From Planctomycetota bacterium (GTDB taxonomy: Bacteria; Planctomycetota; Phycisphaerae; UBA1845), in assembly GCA_022563615.1 (NCBI GenBank), contig JADFMZ010000062.1, positions 1 through 11,822 on the forward strand: a stretch of 11,822 nt of DNA, given 5' to 3'. Position 1 is the first letter of the stretch; every line of letters begins with the position of its first letter. The notes under the pieces are model-generated. The model ran no database searches. It was not told the origin of the DNA and was given only the letters and a program-made list of their open reading frames with translations. Both the position numbers and the translations under genes were made by a program. Below are positions 1 to 7,133 of the stretch, piece by piece.

Positions 1-26
1 GAAGGCAAGCCCTGAAAGGGCGGCCT

Positions 27-126
27 AACAGCCCGTTGAAAAATTGTGGCACGGGTTTGTAACCCGTGTTTTCGCCGGTTGAAAACCGGTGCCACACTCA
101 ATCCTTGTGTTTTTCAACAGGCTGCT
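27..126. repeat. Palindromic repeat cassette, left copy
   Basis: An element with nested inverted repeats. The outer arms are 27-43 and 110-126 (about 15 of 17 bases match, ending in GTTGAAAAA). Inside them GTGGCAC (46-52) pairs with GTGCCAC (89-95). Inside that lie two hairpins: CACGGGTT/AACCCGTG (51-68 region) and CCGGTT/AACCGG (about 75-89). As RNA or single-stranded DNA this would fold into a branched, cloverleaf-like shape. The core recurs in opposite orientation at 11637-11688. It lies downstream of the kinase stop and could act as a transcript end or a small non-autonomous mobile element. No transposase is present in the window. Confidence 0.85.
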
Positions 127-138
127 AACTCAAAAAGC

Positions 139-210
139 GTCGCACAGGCTTGTAACCAGTACGAGGCGCCGATTAAAAACCGATGCCGTAGCGTCTTGGG
201 AATAGGCGCA
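139..210. repeat. Decayed tandem copy of the palindromic cassette
   Basis: From 139 to 189 the sequence aligns to the core at 46-95 with one extra base and many substitutions, mostly transitions, at roughly 70% identity by eye. The motif GGCTTGTAACCAGT corresponds to GGGTTTGTAACCCGT, and CGCCGATTAAAAACCGATGCC to the second hairpin. It ends in TTGGGAATAGGCGC (197-210), which resembles the terminal repeat TTGGGATAGGC of the right-hand copy rather than that of its left neighbour. It abuts the TAA stop of the kinase gene at 211-213. Confidence 0.65.
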
Positions 211-1251
211 TTAAATCAGTACCGTCAAACTCCTTCCGCACCGGATGCAGAACCGGTCGCTTGTCTGAACGAACTCGCTGCAATGCATGCATCGCGGCAC
301 CGACGACACCAACTGACGCCCGCAATGAATGCAAAAATGATCCTCCCGCTCGATACGCCCGTTGCATCCATCGCACTGGAGTCCGACGCCATAGTCCGTT
401 CCGGGCGCCGGCGGTGGTCCCGCCTCCGGCCCGATCTCACACGACGAAAGGGCTGTCAGCACTTCGCCCGTGGTTCGAAACCTACGCTCCAGGCGCGTGT
501 AGCATTGCCGGAACACGTTATCGAGCAGCGCCGGCACGTCGCGGCGGATTGAACTGGGCAGGTCACCCCCCTGGGGACGCTCCCCGGTGAGCATCTCAAA
601 CAACACGATCCCGCACGAGTAGAGGTCGCTTCGGGCGTCGACGTCCCGTCCCTCCTTTTGTTCGGGTGACATATAAGCGATCGTGCCCGCGATGTTGCGG
701 CCCTCTTGGTTTACGACGCTCCCGCTTTGCAAGATCGCTTCTGCGGTCGCGCCGCCCACCCGGCCAAGCCCGAAATCGGTCACCTTGACCGCTCGCTCGC
801 TGATCGATTCTAGTCGGTCGATCGGGTGGTTCAGCAGAATGTTGGCCGGCTTGATGTCACGATGAATCAGCCCGCTTGCGTGCGCCGCCTCCAGCGCGCG
901 AACCGTGCCACGCAGGATTGCCATGGCTGCCTTGAGAGGAAACCGTGGCTTGTGTCGATCGATCGCCTCTCGCAAGGAGGGGCCTTCCACATACTCCATG
1001 ATGAGATAGGGTGGGTCGGCATAGGGATCCAGGTCCATTACACGGACGATGTTGGGATGTTTCAGCCCGTGAACCGCCACCCCCTCGCGCTGTAGATTGC
1101 GCACGTATTCGATGTCGGTCGGCACCTTGATCGCCACGACGTCCCCGAACACGTGATGTCGGGCGCGCCAGACTTCCCCGAAGCTGCCGACCCCGACCTG
1201 GGCCTCCAGCAGATAGTTATTGATTCGATCGCCTTCGCGCAGCGACGGCAT
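211..1251 (-). CDS. Ser/Thr protein kinase with C-terminal double zinc ribbon
   Basis: A 346-residue Hanks-type kinase. Visible motifs are the glycine loop GVGSFG (20-25), ATP-anchoring Lys42 in AIKV, the catalytic loop HRDIKPAN (130-137), DFG (159-161), SPEQ in place of APE (195-198) and DARSDLYSCGIVLFEMLTGE (205-224). After the kinase domain and a Pro-rich linker (about 274-285) come two CxxC-x(10)-CxxC zinc ribbons: Cys293/296/307/310 and Cys321/324/335/338. No transmembrane segment is seen, so the enzyme should be cytosolic, unlike the common PknB type with extracellular PASTA domains. The ATG is preceded by AAAGGAG (1258-1264) with 6 bases between. The gene follows a four-helix membrane protein by 29 bases, so the two are probably co-transcribed and may work together. 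The catalytic residues look intact. The substrate and the ligand of the ribbons are unknown. Confidence 0.95.
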   Translation of the reverse strand: MPSLREGDRINNYLLEAQVGVGSFGEVWRARHHVFGDVVAIKVPTDIEYVRNLQREGVAVHGLKHPNIVRVMDLDPYADPPYLIMEYVEGPSLREAIDRHKPRFPLKAAMAILRGTVRALEAAHASGLIHRDIKPANILLNHPIDRLESISERAVKVTDFGLGRVGGATAEAILQSGSVVNQEGRNIAGTIAYMSPEQKEGRDVDARSDLYSCGIVLFEMLTGERPQGGDLPSSIRRDVPALLDNVFRQCYTRLERRFRTTGEVLTALSSCEIGPEAGPPPAPGTDYGVGLQCDGCNGRIEREDHFCIHCGRQLVSSVPRCMHCSEFVQTSDRFCIRCGRSLTVLI

Positions 1252-1280
1252 GACCCGCTCCTTTCGGCATGGCTGGCGGA

Positions 1281-1688
1281 CTACGCCTCTTCCAACCGAC
1301 TGGCCTGGTATTCGCAGACTTTGTAATTATAAACACCAGCGGATAGGAATCCAAGCAGCAAGATTAGCCAGGTCAGGGCGCCCAGGCCGCTTATTCGCCC
1401 GATCAGGGCAAATGCAACAATCACGTCCAGTAACACATAGCCCAGCAGGATAAGCGCCGCCGCCTTGTTGGATTCCTTAGCCACAGCCCAGGCAGTGGCG
1501 AAGAACATCGCCCACGGGAGAACCAGGACGATTCCGATCCAGACGAGGGCGTACTTTAGGGTCTCCCAGATCGTCTCAAGCTGCTCCGGGTGTCGCCAGA
1601 ACCAGATGACCGCCCCGGCGCCGGACACCACAAGAATCGTGGTCACCACTTTCGCCCCGACGTACTGTCCAATGGCCGTAAATATCAT
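1281..1688 (-). CDS. Four-helix membrane protein, hypothetical
   Basis: A 135-residue protein that I do not recognise. Four hydrophobic segments are visible at about 12-31, 46-69, 76-97 and 103-122, with short loops. The C-terminus, ending CEYQASRLEEA, is charged and likely cytosolic. A longer frame begins at 1742, but those extra 18 residues are Arg/Pro-rich and unlike a membrane protein N-terminus. The ATG at 1688 starts MIFTAIGQYVG directly before the first helix and has GGAAGGG about 6-7 bases upstream. The stop is 29 bases ahead of the zinc-ribbon kinase, on the same strand, which suggests one operon. A membrane partner or target of that kinase is possible but is only an inference from spacing. 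Confidence 0.82.
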   Translation of the reverse strand: MIFTAIGQYVGAKVVTTILVVSGAGAVIWFWRHPEQLETIWETLKYALVWIGIVLVLPWAMFFATAWAVAKESNKAAALILLGYVLLDVIVAFALIGRISGLGALTWLILLLGFLSAGVYNYKVCEYQASRLEEA

Positions 1689-1749
1689 GGTTGACCCTTC
1701 CCAAATACGAGGCGGGCGCCGGCGCTCGAAAGCAGCCGGCAACCGCCAG

Positions 1750-1832
1750 GATACTGTATCGCGCGGAGTCGGCGGCGGCGATCGAAATCGCCGCTACGCT
1801 CTATCATTCGTGCGAAGTGGGGAATAATTCCC
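1750..1832 (-). promoter_or_regulatory. Gap with three palindromes between diguanylate cyclase and membrane gene
   Basis: In transcription order this gap holds GGGAATAATTCCC (1820-1832, a 13-base palindrome), then a strong hairpin at 1775-1794 with an 8-base-pair stem GCGGCGAT/ATCGCCGC that presents a UUCG tetraloop on the minus-strand RNA, then GATACTGTATC (1750-1760). No U-run follows the hairpin, so it is not a classical intrinsic terminator. It could stabilise an mRNA end or border a Rho-dependent stop, and the short palindromes could be operator sites. All roles are inferred. Confidence 0.4.
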
Positions 1833-1849
1833 AGATCCAGGGTGGCTGG

Positions 1850-3262
1850 TCAGGCCGGGGCGGGCTTGGAGAGGGCTGCGGAAGCGGCGATTTTTTTCTT
1901 GCCGGCGGCTTTGGCCTCGTACAACGCGTGATCCGCCGCCCGGATCAGCGACTCGGCATCCTTGTCTTCCAAGCCGTGCAGGTTGGCCACCCCTCCGCTC
2001 ATGCTGACCCTCACCTTCGGAAAACGCTCAGAGGCATCCTGCCTGAACTTCTCGACGATCCGCTCGGTCAGCACCTGTGCCGCCTCGGCGTCGGTCTGAG
2101 GCAGCAGGACGATGAACTCGTCGCCTCCATAGCGCGCCGCCACGTCCGCATTGCGAAGCTGGCTAAGAATCGTCGCCGACGTCAATACCAGAATGGCGTC
2201 CCCCACATGGTGCCCGAATTGGTCGTTCGCCGCCTTGAAATCGTCCAGGTCGAACATGATGCACGATAGATGGCCTTCGTACCGGGTCGCTTCCGAAAAT
2301 CGGCGCTCCAATACCTCGTTGAAATAGCGGCGGTTGTACAGCCCGGTCAGCGGATCACGCGACGCCAACTCGCGCAACTGCTGCGTTCGAAACGTGACGC
2401 GTTCCTCCAACTCGGCGTTGAGGCGTACGATACGCTCGTGGCTTTGCTGCTGTTGGTCGGCCATTAGGTTGAAGGCTTCGGCCAGACGCCCGATTTCATC
2501 CCGACGGTGGATCGTGCTGCGAACGCCGAGTCTACCCTGCGCGCACCGGCTGATGGTGTCGGCCAGGTTTTCCAACGGCGCCACAATCCGCCGCACAACG
2601 AGGAAACCCAACGGGACAGCCACAACCGTTGCGATCAAGCCGATTCCGATCAACAGGTCGAACCGGCTGGACATGGAACGCCCCCACGGGTTGCCGGTCA
2701 CTCCGGTTCGAACGTATCCAAGTAGTTCGGTTGACCCGTGTCTGCCGGTCTCTTCGGCGGACCTGCGCCGGGTGATCGGATAGGTGATCTCAAGAAAGAC
2801 CTGCGCTTCGTCGGCGCCGCCGGACAGGGACGGAACTCCTGGAGCGCTCGCCGGCGGGCCGCTGCCGGGTTCAAACTGCGGCGTTACCTCGTAGCGACGA
2901 TCCATCGCCGACGCAAGCTCTCGGCCAAGTTTGTCGGTCACAATCGCGTAGTGCAAGGGCCTGCCGTTGGCGGCATCATGCACCAACGTAGCCAACCCTT
3001 CCTGGTCGCCGTTGGACAGGGTCACTGCGGCGGCCCGGGCCAACATCGCCGCAGCCTGGACCAACTGCTCGTGGTGCTGATCCCGCGCCAGGATTGCGCT
3101 GTATCGCAACAGGTAGCCGGAAACTCCGGCTGTGACCGTCAGTGTCACCACCACGAGCAAGACCGTAGCCTTGCATTGTATACTCAGCGCAGAGTCCACA
3201 AAGCGCCGCCACGGACCTTTGCCCGCCGACGATGCTGAAACCGATGTTGGTGATCGGACCAT
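1850..3262 (-). CDS. Membrane diguanylate cyclase (HAMP-GGDEF)
   Basis: A 470-residue sensor that should make cyclic di-GMP from two GTP. Order of parts: transmembrane helix about 31-53, a periplasmic sensor region about 54-201 without an obvious named fold, transmembrane helix about 202-224, HAMP linker about 224-277 (RIVAPLENLADTI ... DEIGRLAEAFNLM), a short coiled coil, then the cyclase domain about 301-460 (RDPLTGLYNRRYF at its start). The active site reads YGGDEF (GGDEF at 379-383), the canonical form. RNAD (370-373) lies five residues before it and matches the RxxD inhibitory I-site, so product feedback is expected. FDLDDFKAAND supplies the first metal-binding Asp. No EAL domain is present. 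The ATG at 3262 has only a weak, distant AAGG, so the start is less sure than the rest. It stands apart from its neighbours, with gaps of 373 and 161 bases. Confidence 0.95.
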   Translation of the reverse strand: MVRSPTSVSASSAGKGPWRRFVDSALSIQCKATVLLVVVTLTVTAGVSGYLLRYSAILARDQHHEQLVQAAAMLARAAAVTLSNGDQEGLATLVHDAANGRPLHYAIVTDKLGRELASAMDRRYEVTPQFEPGSGPPASAPGVPSLSGGADEAQVFLEITYPITRRRSAEETGRHGSTELLGYVRTGVTGNPWGRSMSSRFDLLIGIGLIATVVAVPLGFLVVRRIVAPLENLADTISRCAQGRLGVRSTIHRRDEIGRLAEAFNLMADQQQQSHERIVRLNAELEERVTFRTQQLRELASRDPLTGLYNRRYFNEVLERRFSEATRYEGHLSCIMFDLDDFKAANDQFGHHVGDAILVLTSATILSQLRNADVAARYGGDEFIVLLPQTDAEAAQVLTERIVEKFRQDASERFPKVRVSMSGGVANLHGLEDKDAESLIRAADHALYEAKAAGKKKIAASAALSKPAPA

Positions 3263-3558
3263 CCGCGTGTGATCGCCTTGCGCACGGAAGACTCCACCGC
3301 GCCGAGCGCGGAGCCGGACCGTGACGAACCCCTACCTTCGCTCTGCCAACCATTACTGCCCGGAGCGGGGAACGACCCGCTCGTGCAAAGTTGACGTAGC
3401 CCTCAAGGATTCTATCGGTCTACCCAAAACTGAACTGAATCCAACGACTACCGGACCTGACTCTCGAGGAGGAACCATACGAGGATGATACAGGTGCAAA
3501 CCTCTCAACGGAGCCACGCCGTGAACGTCCTATAACGCCACGACGCCCGGCTGGTGAA
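3263..3558. other. Gap without a supported gene
   Basis: This is the leader side of the diguanylate cyclase gene. No frame here has a convincing protein-like composition. On the minus strand TAGAAT (3409-3414) resembles a -10 box, but no matching -35 box lies 16-18 bases upstream. No tRNA-like sequence is visible. The promoter of the cyclase gene probably lies here but I cannot place it. Confidence 0.5.
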
Positions 3559-3622
3559 TTGAGAGGGCGAAGCTCCTGCTGAGCCGCCCAGGCATCGTCT
3601 GTGGAACGGCTCGCCCTTTGGG
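3559..3622. repeat. Intergenic GC-rich palindromic repeat, partly deleted
   Basis: The left arm reads AGGGCGAAGCTCCTGCTGAG followed by CCGCCCAGGCA. The right arm reads GGCTCGCCCT, so AGGGCGA pairs with TCGCCCT while the middle of the right arm (the complement of AGCTCCTGCTG) is missing. Intact forms of this family, as I recall them from planctomycete genomes, have both arms complete. The copy lies 14 bases beyond the stop of the TPR-like protein gene and may help end that transcript. Confidence 0.6.
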
Positions 3623-3635
3623 TTTGACAGTGCCC

Positions 3636-4655
3636 CTAAGAACGTGCTTCGGATACCGGTCCCGGCGAGGCACTTGCCGGTTGCCTTGCGCGTTGGCGCA
3701 GCGTATCCAGCGCATCTCGGACCTCGCCGGCCATCCGCGCGTTGGGAAAGTCGTGGGTGATTTCCAGCCCAATCGTCAAGGCGTCGTGCCAACGCCTCTC
3801 CGTGACCGCGAAGCGAAACTGCACGCCGAGCTGAAGCAGCTTGTCCTTGAATACATCCCGCGCGGAGGCTTGCAAGGCCTTGGCTTCCGCCGGCGACAGG
3901 TATTGGTCAAGCTCCTTCAAGACGTCGATGGCCTGGTCTGTGTCACAGCGTCGAACCGCGTCCTGCCATGCGAGCTTGAGTTCCTGCTTGTGTTGTTCCT
4001 GAACGGCCTTCATGCGGTCCGGTAGGCTCACCACTCTTGCGTGATCGGGCAGCGCGCGGAGGAGCCGGTCGATCTCGTGCTGAGCCAGATCCCAGCGATA
4101 CGTTCGGAAGTGATCCTCGATCAATTCGATCGCTTCGGCCAGTTTGGATTGGATTTGGTCGTTACGGGCGTCGTCGAGTTCTTCACGAATGCTTTCAGCC
4201 TCTTCCTTGTAGCCGAATCGGCGCTCCATCTCGTCGATCAGGCCGATCGCCGCATCCCATCGCGCGTCGCGGATGTCCGCCCGAATCGCCCCCCGAAGCG
4301 CCTCGAGCTCCTCGCCCCGCCGGGCGAGGGATTTTGCAGCGTCGGAAATGCGTGTGTTCTCGACCATCGCTTCAAGCTGCCCATGCTGACGGGTGGCGGC
4401 TTCATTCAGGTCGCGAAGCTCACTTAGCTGTCTGGCCAGCGTGGACTCCATCTTCAGAAGGAGTGGTGCGAATGTCATGAGCAGGATGACGAGAAACAGG
4501 ACGAAGGATCCGGCGGCGACCATCCAAACGCCCGGTGAGGAAGCCACTCCGGTCAGGCCCAAGCCGACCAGAATCGCCGCGCCGACCAGAGCCGCCACGC
4601 ACAATACGTTCTGCAACCAGCGTAGTCTTGAGAACCGTCCGGGCGTCGTCGGCAT
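3636..4655 (-). CDS. Membrane-anchored protein with TPR-like helical repeats
   Basis: A 339-residue protein of unknown function. Two transmembrane helices lie near the N-terminus (about 17-37 and 43-66) with a short loop between, so the N-terminus and the long C-terminal part are probably both cytoplasmic. Residues 69-125 are strongly helical and charged, consistent with a coiled coil. Four TPR-like helical units follow, each beginning with a basic-aromatic or acidic turn: ARWDAAIGLIDEMERRFG (131-148), YRWDLAQHEIDRLLRALP (186-203), DTDQAIDVLKEL (238-249) and RRWHDALTIGLEITHDFP (287-304). The tail (325-339) is Ala/Ser/Pro-rich. The ATG has GAGG about 9 bases upstream. No catalytic motif is visible, so a scaffold or assembly role is likely, but that is an inference from architecture only. 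Confidence 0.85.
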   Translation of the reverse strand: MPTTPGRFSRLRWLQNVLCVAALVGAAILVGLGLTGVASSPGVWMVAAGSFVLFLVILLMTFAPLLLKMESTLARQLSELRDLNEAATRQHGQLEAMVENTRISDAAKSLARRGEELEALRGAIRADIRDARWDAAIGLIDEMERRFGYKEEAESIREELDDARNDQIQSKLAEAIELIEDHFRTYRWDLAQHEIDRLLRALPDHARVVSLPDRMKAVQEQHKQELKLAWQDAVRRCDTDQAIDVLKELDQYLSPAEAKALQASARDVFKDKLLQLGVQFRFAVTERRWHDALTIGLEITHDFPNARMAGEVRDALDTLRQRARQPASASPGPVSEARS

Positions 4656-4814
4656 CTTAATCGTCCTCGGCCGTGCTTCGTCCCCTCAAAGGTTGATCGA
4701 TGATTCCGGGCTCAGCGTGCCAGAGCCACGTTGCTCACCGACTTACCCGCATCCTAAACCCGGATCACCCGGAGTCAACTGTGGGCTGCTCCGATCGGCA
4801 TTCGGATGGCGGGC

Positions 4815-5015
4815 TTACTCCTCATCCTCAACAATTTCCTCGGGGGCATCGTCATCCGCCATCTGTTGCAGCGCATAGGCACGCCGGGCGGCCTGTTCTC
4901 GACGCTGCAGCGACCACTCAACATGCGTGAGCTGGTCGGCAACCAGTTTCAGGAATGCGACCGTGCCTGCAAAGCACGTGGCACACCAGATCAACACTTT
5001 CCACTCGGCAGTCAA
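4815..5015 (-). CDS. Small single-helix membrane protein, TTG start
   Basis: A 66-residue protein that I do not recognise. A hydrophobic segment lies at about 6-28 (VLIWCATCFAGTVAFLKLVA). It is followed by a basic stretch QRREQAARRAYALQ and a very acidic C-terminus (ADDDAPEEIVEDEE). The positive charge just inside the helix suggests a cytoplasmic C-terminus. The start codon is TTG, supported by AGGAG at 5025-5029 nine bases upstream, and no better in-frame start exists nearby. It could be a regulator or accessory subunit of a membrane complex. Its stop is about 160 bases ahead of the TPR-like protein gene on the same strand, so co-transcription is possible. Confidence 0.65.
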   Translation of the reverse strand: MTAEWKVLIWCATCFAGTVAFLKLVADQLTHVEWSLQRREQAARRAYALQQMADDDAPEEIVEDEE

Positions 5016-5024
5016 ACCACGAAA

Positions 5025-5029
5025 CTCCT
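5025..5029 (-). promoter_or_regulatory. Ribosome binding site for the TTG-start small gene
   Basis: AGGAG on the minus strand, nine bases before the TTG at 5013-5015. It is the main reason for accepting the unusual start codon. Confidence 0.6.
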
Positions 5030-5294
5030 GAATTGTCCTCTCGTCCCGGAATGTATCGGCTGGAAAACCGACGCACCACGGTTATCGACTCGCGTCGGGC
5101 GGATGTTTCGGCCGTTCCACCCACCGCCCTCTCGTGCCGAGCGGCAGCGAGGTGAGGCCCTGCCGGTGCTCTGGAATCGGGATTCCGGCGGCCTGGGAGG
5201 GGCTTAAGCTGGTGCGCGAAGCCGCAACGGCACTGCCGGGCGAAGCGCGTTGCCCATCCGGGTTTCTCTTTGGACGGGTTCGAGGCGGCGTACG

Positions 5295-6077
5295 CTATGG
5301 ATGGACCGACATGTCGTTCAGGGTGTACAGGCCAGGCGGCTTGGAAACGATCCACGCGGCGGCGCGGAGCGCGCCTACGGCAAACGGCGCGCGCGAATGG
5401 ACGACGTGGCGGATGGTGATCGTCTCGCCGGATCCTGCAAAGTGCACATCGTGTTGGCTGGTCAGATCGCCCATGCGAACACTATGGACGCCGATCTGTC
5501 CCGGCGGTCGCGGACCGACCCGGCCTTGGCGACCGAACACAACCTCCTGTTCGGATGCGCGCCCTGAGTTCGCCGCGATGGCCTCAGCCAGCACCAGCGC
5601 CGTTCCACTGGGTGCGTCGATTTTGTCACGGTGGTGGGTCTCGACGATTTCGACGTCATAGCCCCGACCCAGCGATCGAGCCAAGGGGCCGATCAAACCC
5701 AGGATCGCCTGAATCCCCGGGCTGAAGTTGACGGCGTGGAGGATTGGGATGGCGCGCGCGGCTTCGTGAATGCGCCGCAACTGGTGCTCCTGGTGGCCGG
5801 TGACGCCAATCACCATCGGGAGCGTACGACGTTCACAAACCTCCAGCCAGGCCATCGTTCCCGAGGGCAACGAGAAGTCCACAAGCACGTCACATTCGGC
5901 GTCGAGTTGCTGCGTGATCGCCATGTTGCGATCGGCAACGGTTAGCATTGACGCTGCGCGTGAAGACTGGGCTGAGCTCAAGGCAGCCGCGATGGTGAAT
6001 CGTTCATCCCCGGCGGCCATTTCGAGCACGCATCGCCCCATCTGTCCCGTCGCTCCAGCCACAGCCAGTCGAATCAT
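5295..6077 (-). CDS. dapB: 4-hydroxy-tetrahydrodipicolinate reductase
   Basis: A 260-residue cytosolic enzyme that reduces 4-hydroxy-tetrahydrodipicolinate with NAD(P)H in the diaminopimelate/lysine pathway, which supplies peptidoglycan precursors and lysine. The N-terminal Rossmann motif is GATGQMG (8-14). VDFSLP (66-71) and GVTGH (91-95) follow, then NFSPGIQ (117-123). The family signature is EIVETHHRDKIDAPSGTA (143-160), with the catalytic His pair 148-149 and Lys152, and a GTA substrate-binding turn at 158-160. The C-terminus matches the family (HVVHSRAPFAVGALRAAAW). Length is normal. An upstream in-frame ATG at 6236 would overlap the preceding gene. The ATG at 6077 begins MIRLAVAGATG and has TGAGG (6086-6090) eight bases upstream. 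The gene follows the PepSY-type gene by 35 bases, so the two are probably co-transcribed although no functional link is evident. Confidence 0.98.
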   Translation of the reverse strand: MIRLAVAGATGQMGRCVLEMAAGDERFTIAAALSSAQSSRAASMLTVADRNMAITQQLDAECDVLVDFSLPSGTMAWLEVCERRTLPMVIGVTGHQEHQLRRIHEAARAIPILHAVNFSPGIQAILGLIGPLARSLGRGYDVEIVETHHRDKIDAPSGTALVLAEAIAANSGRASEQEVVFGRQGRVGPRPPGQIGVHSVRMGDLTSQHDVHFAGSGETITIRHVVHSRAPFAVGALRAAAWIVSKPPGLYTLNDMSVHP

Positions 6078-6085
6078 TGCGGAAT

Positions 6086-6090
6086 CCTCA
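6086..6090 (-). promoter_or_regulatory. Ribosome binding site that fixes the dapB start
   Basis: TGAGG on the minus strand, eight bases before the ATG at 6075-6077. It decides against the much longer frame that would begin at 6236 inside the neighbouring gene. Confidence 0.6.
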
Positions 6091-6112
6091 CATTTTCCCC
6101 TAGCAAACGGGC

Positions 6113-6874
6113 TTATTTCCCAATCGCAACCTTGTTCGAGACGCGTCGTCGTCGACACGGCAGACGCCACCACCACAGCACCAATCCACTGGCCGACGTC
6201 AGAATCGCCAGGACGCTCGCGGCGGTCAGCAGCCAATGGTTGAAGTCCTCACGTTCGCGATAGTCCATGATGTGCAGCATCCAGAAGAAGTCGAAGATGC
6301 GCCATACACGGTTGCGGCGGGCCAGGATCTCGCCCGTAACCGGTGAAACGTAAAGATGCGGGTGCTTGGGGTGATCCAGGATAACCTGATAGACCGGCAT
6401 CGGCCTGCCGCGAAACTCATATGGTGGCTCTCCCTCCAGAAGCTGAACCGACGCAACGGTCGCCTCGGGCGCGAAATCGGAAAGGGCTAACCGACTGGCC
6501 TCCTCCTCGCTGACCCGCAGTGGAAACGCGCCGGACACGGCGTCAACCGCGCCCAATGGACGCCGTTTGGCGCCGAAGAGTTCATACACTGTTCGGTCGA
6601 AGCGTTCTCTCAATACGACTCGCGTAACCGTTTCCGAATCGAGGCCTTGCTTGGCGGCGGCGGCGATCGCCTCGGCTGGAGAAAGCTGCACGCGCTCGGC
6701 GCGCACCGTGGGCAAGGGTTCCTTTGTGCGGTCCATATTTCCCCGGACGTTTTCAATATCCAAAATGCTGAAGGTAAACCCGCCGACGCTCCAGGCCAAC
6801 AGTTGAACTCCAACGATCAATCCGAGCCAACGATGAACCAGGTACGCGTTTCTTTTGGAAAGTATCTTTCGCAT
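6113..6874 (-). CDS. PepSY-type two-helix membrane protein
   Basis: A 253-residue protein. An N-terminal helix about 14-36 begins with HRWLGLIVGVQLLAWSVGG, typical of PepSY-associated membrane proteins. A periplasmic region (about 40-195) holds two PepSY-like units: SPAEAIAAAAKQGLD (65-79) leading to LRERFDRTVYELF, and SEEEASRLALSDF (122-134) leading to MPVYQVILDHPKHPHLYVSPVTGEIL. A second helix lies at about 214-236 (LLTAASVLAILTSASGLVLWWW), followed by a basic tail (RRRR). His14, His200 (WMLHIMDY) and His213 (FNHWLL) sit next to the membrane segments and could bind haem, as in related electron-transfer or metal-reductase membrane proteins. That is an inference. The ribosome binding site is weak (GAGA about 7 bases before the ATG). 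The stop lies 35 bases ahead of dapB. Confidence 0.85.
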   Translation of the reverse strand: MRKILSKRNAYLVHRWLGLIVGVQLLAWSVGGFTFSILDIENVRGNMDRTKEPLPTVRAERVQLSPAEAIAAAAKQGLDSETVTRVVLRERFDRTVYELFGAKRRPLGAVDAVSGAFPLRVSEEEASRLALSDFAPEATVASVQLLEGEPPYEFRGRPMPVYQVILDHPKHPHLYVSPVTGEILARRNRVWRIFDFFWMLHIMDYREREDFNHWLLTAASVLAILTSASGLVLWWWRLPCRRRRVSNKVAIGK

Positions 6875-6900
6875 AACGTTCTCTAAATGCTTCTAACCAA

Positions 6901-6936
6901 ACCGAGCCGCAGGCATTTGGAAAAGGCCTGCGCGAA
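6901..6936. repeat. CGCAGGC hairpin repeat, copy 1
   Basis: ACCGAGCCGCAGGC, an 11-base loop, then GCCTGCGCGAA. The perfect 7-base-pair stem is 6908-6914 with 6926-6932. The same flanks and stem recur at 8223-8251 with a 4-base loop. Both copies lie between genes, shortly downstream of a stop. The remainder of the gap 6875-7133 shows no supported gene. Confidence 0.7.
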
Positions 6937-7133
6937 CGTCGGAGTGTCGTGGGCGCTTCGAAACACGTCTTGTTAGACGGTCTATGGTTTTCGCCGTTTC
7001 CTCCAGACGCCCAGTGTACCGCCGATCTTCATTCTACGGATTCGCCGAATGGCACGTGCACCAAACGAACCTCAAGCCCGGCGGCAGAATCGCCCCGATT
7101 TTTTCCGAGATGTCGCCCGCACGCGTCGGTCAG

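Noticed and set aside
3485..3535. Plus-strand 16-codon ORF (starts MIQVQTSQRS) near GAGGAGG
   Set aside because: There is no gene downstream on the plus strand for it to lead, and no promoter pair could be matched. Treated as chance.
4918..5355. Minus-strand 145-codon frame between dapB and the small membrane protein
   Set aside because: It overlaps the end of dapB and most of the small gene in another frame, with no motifs and no convincing ribosome binding site.
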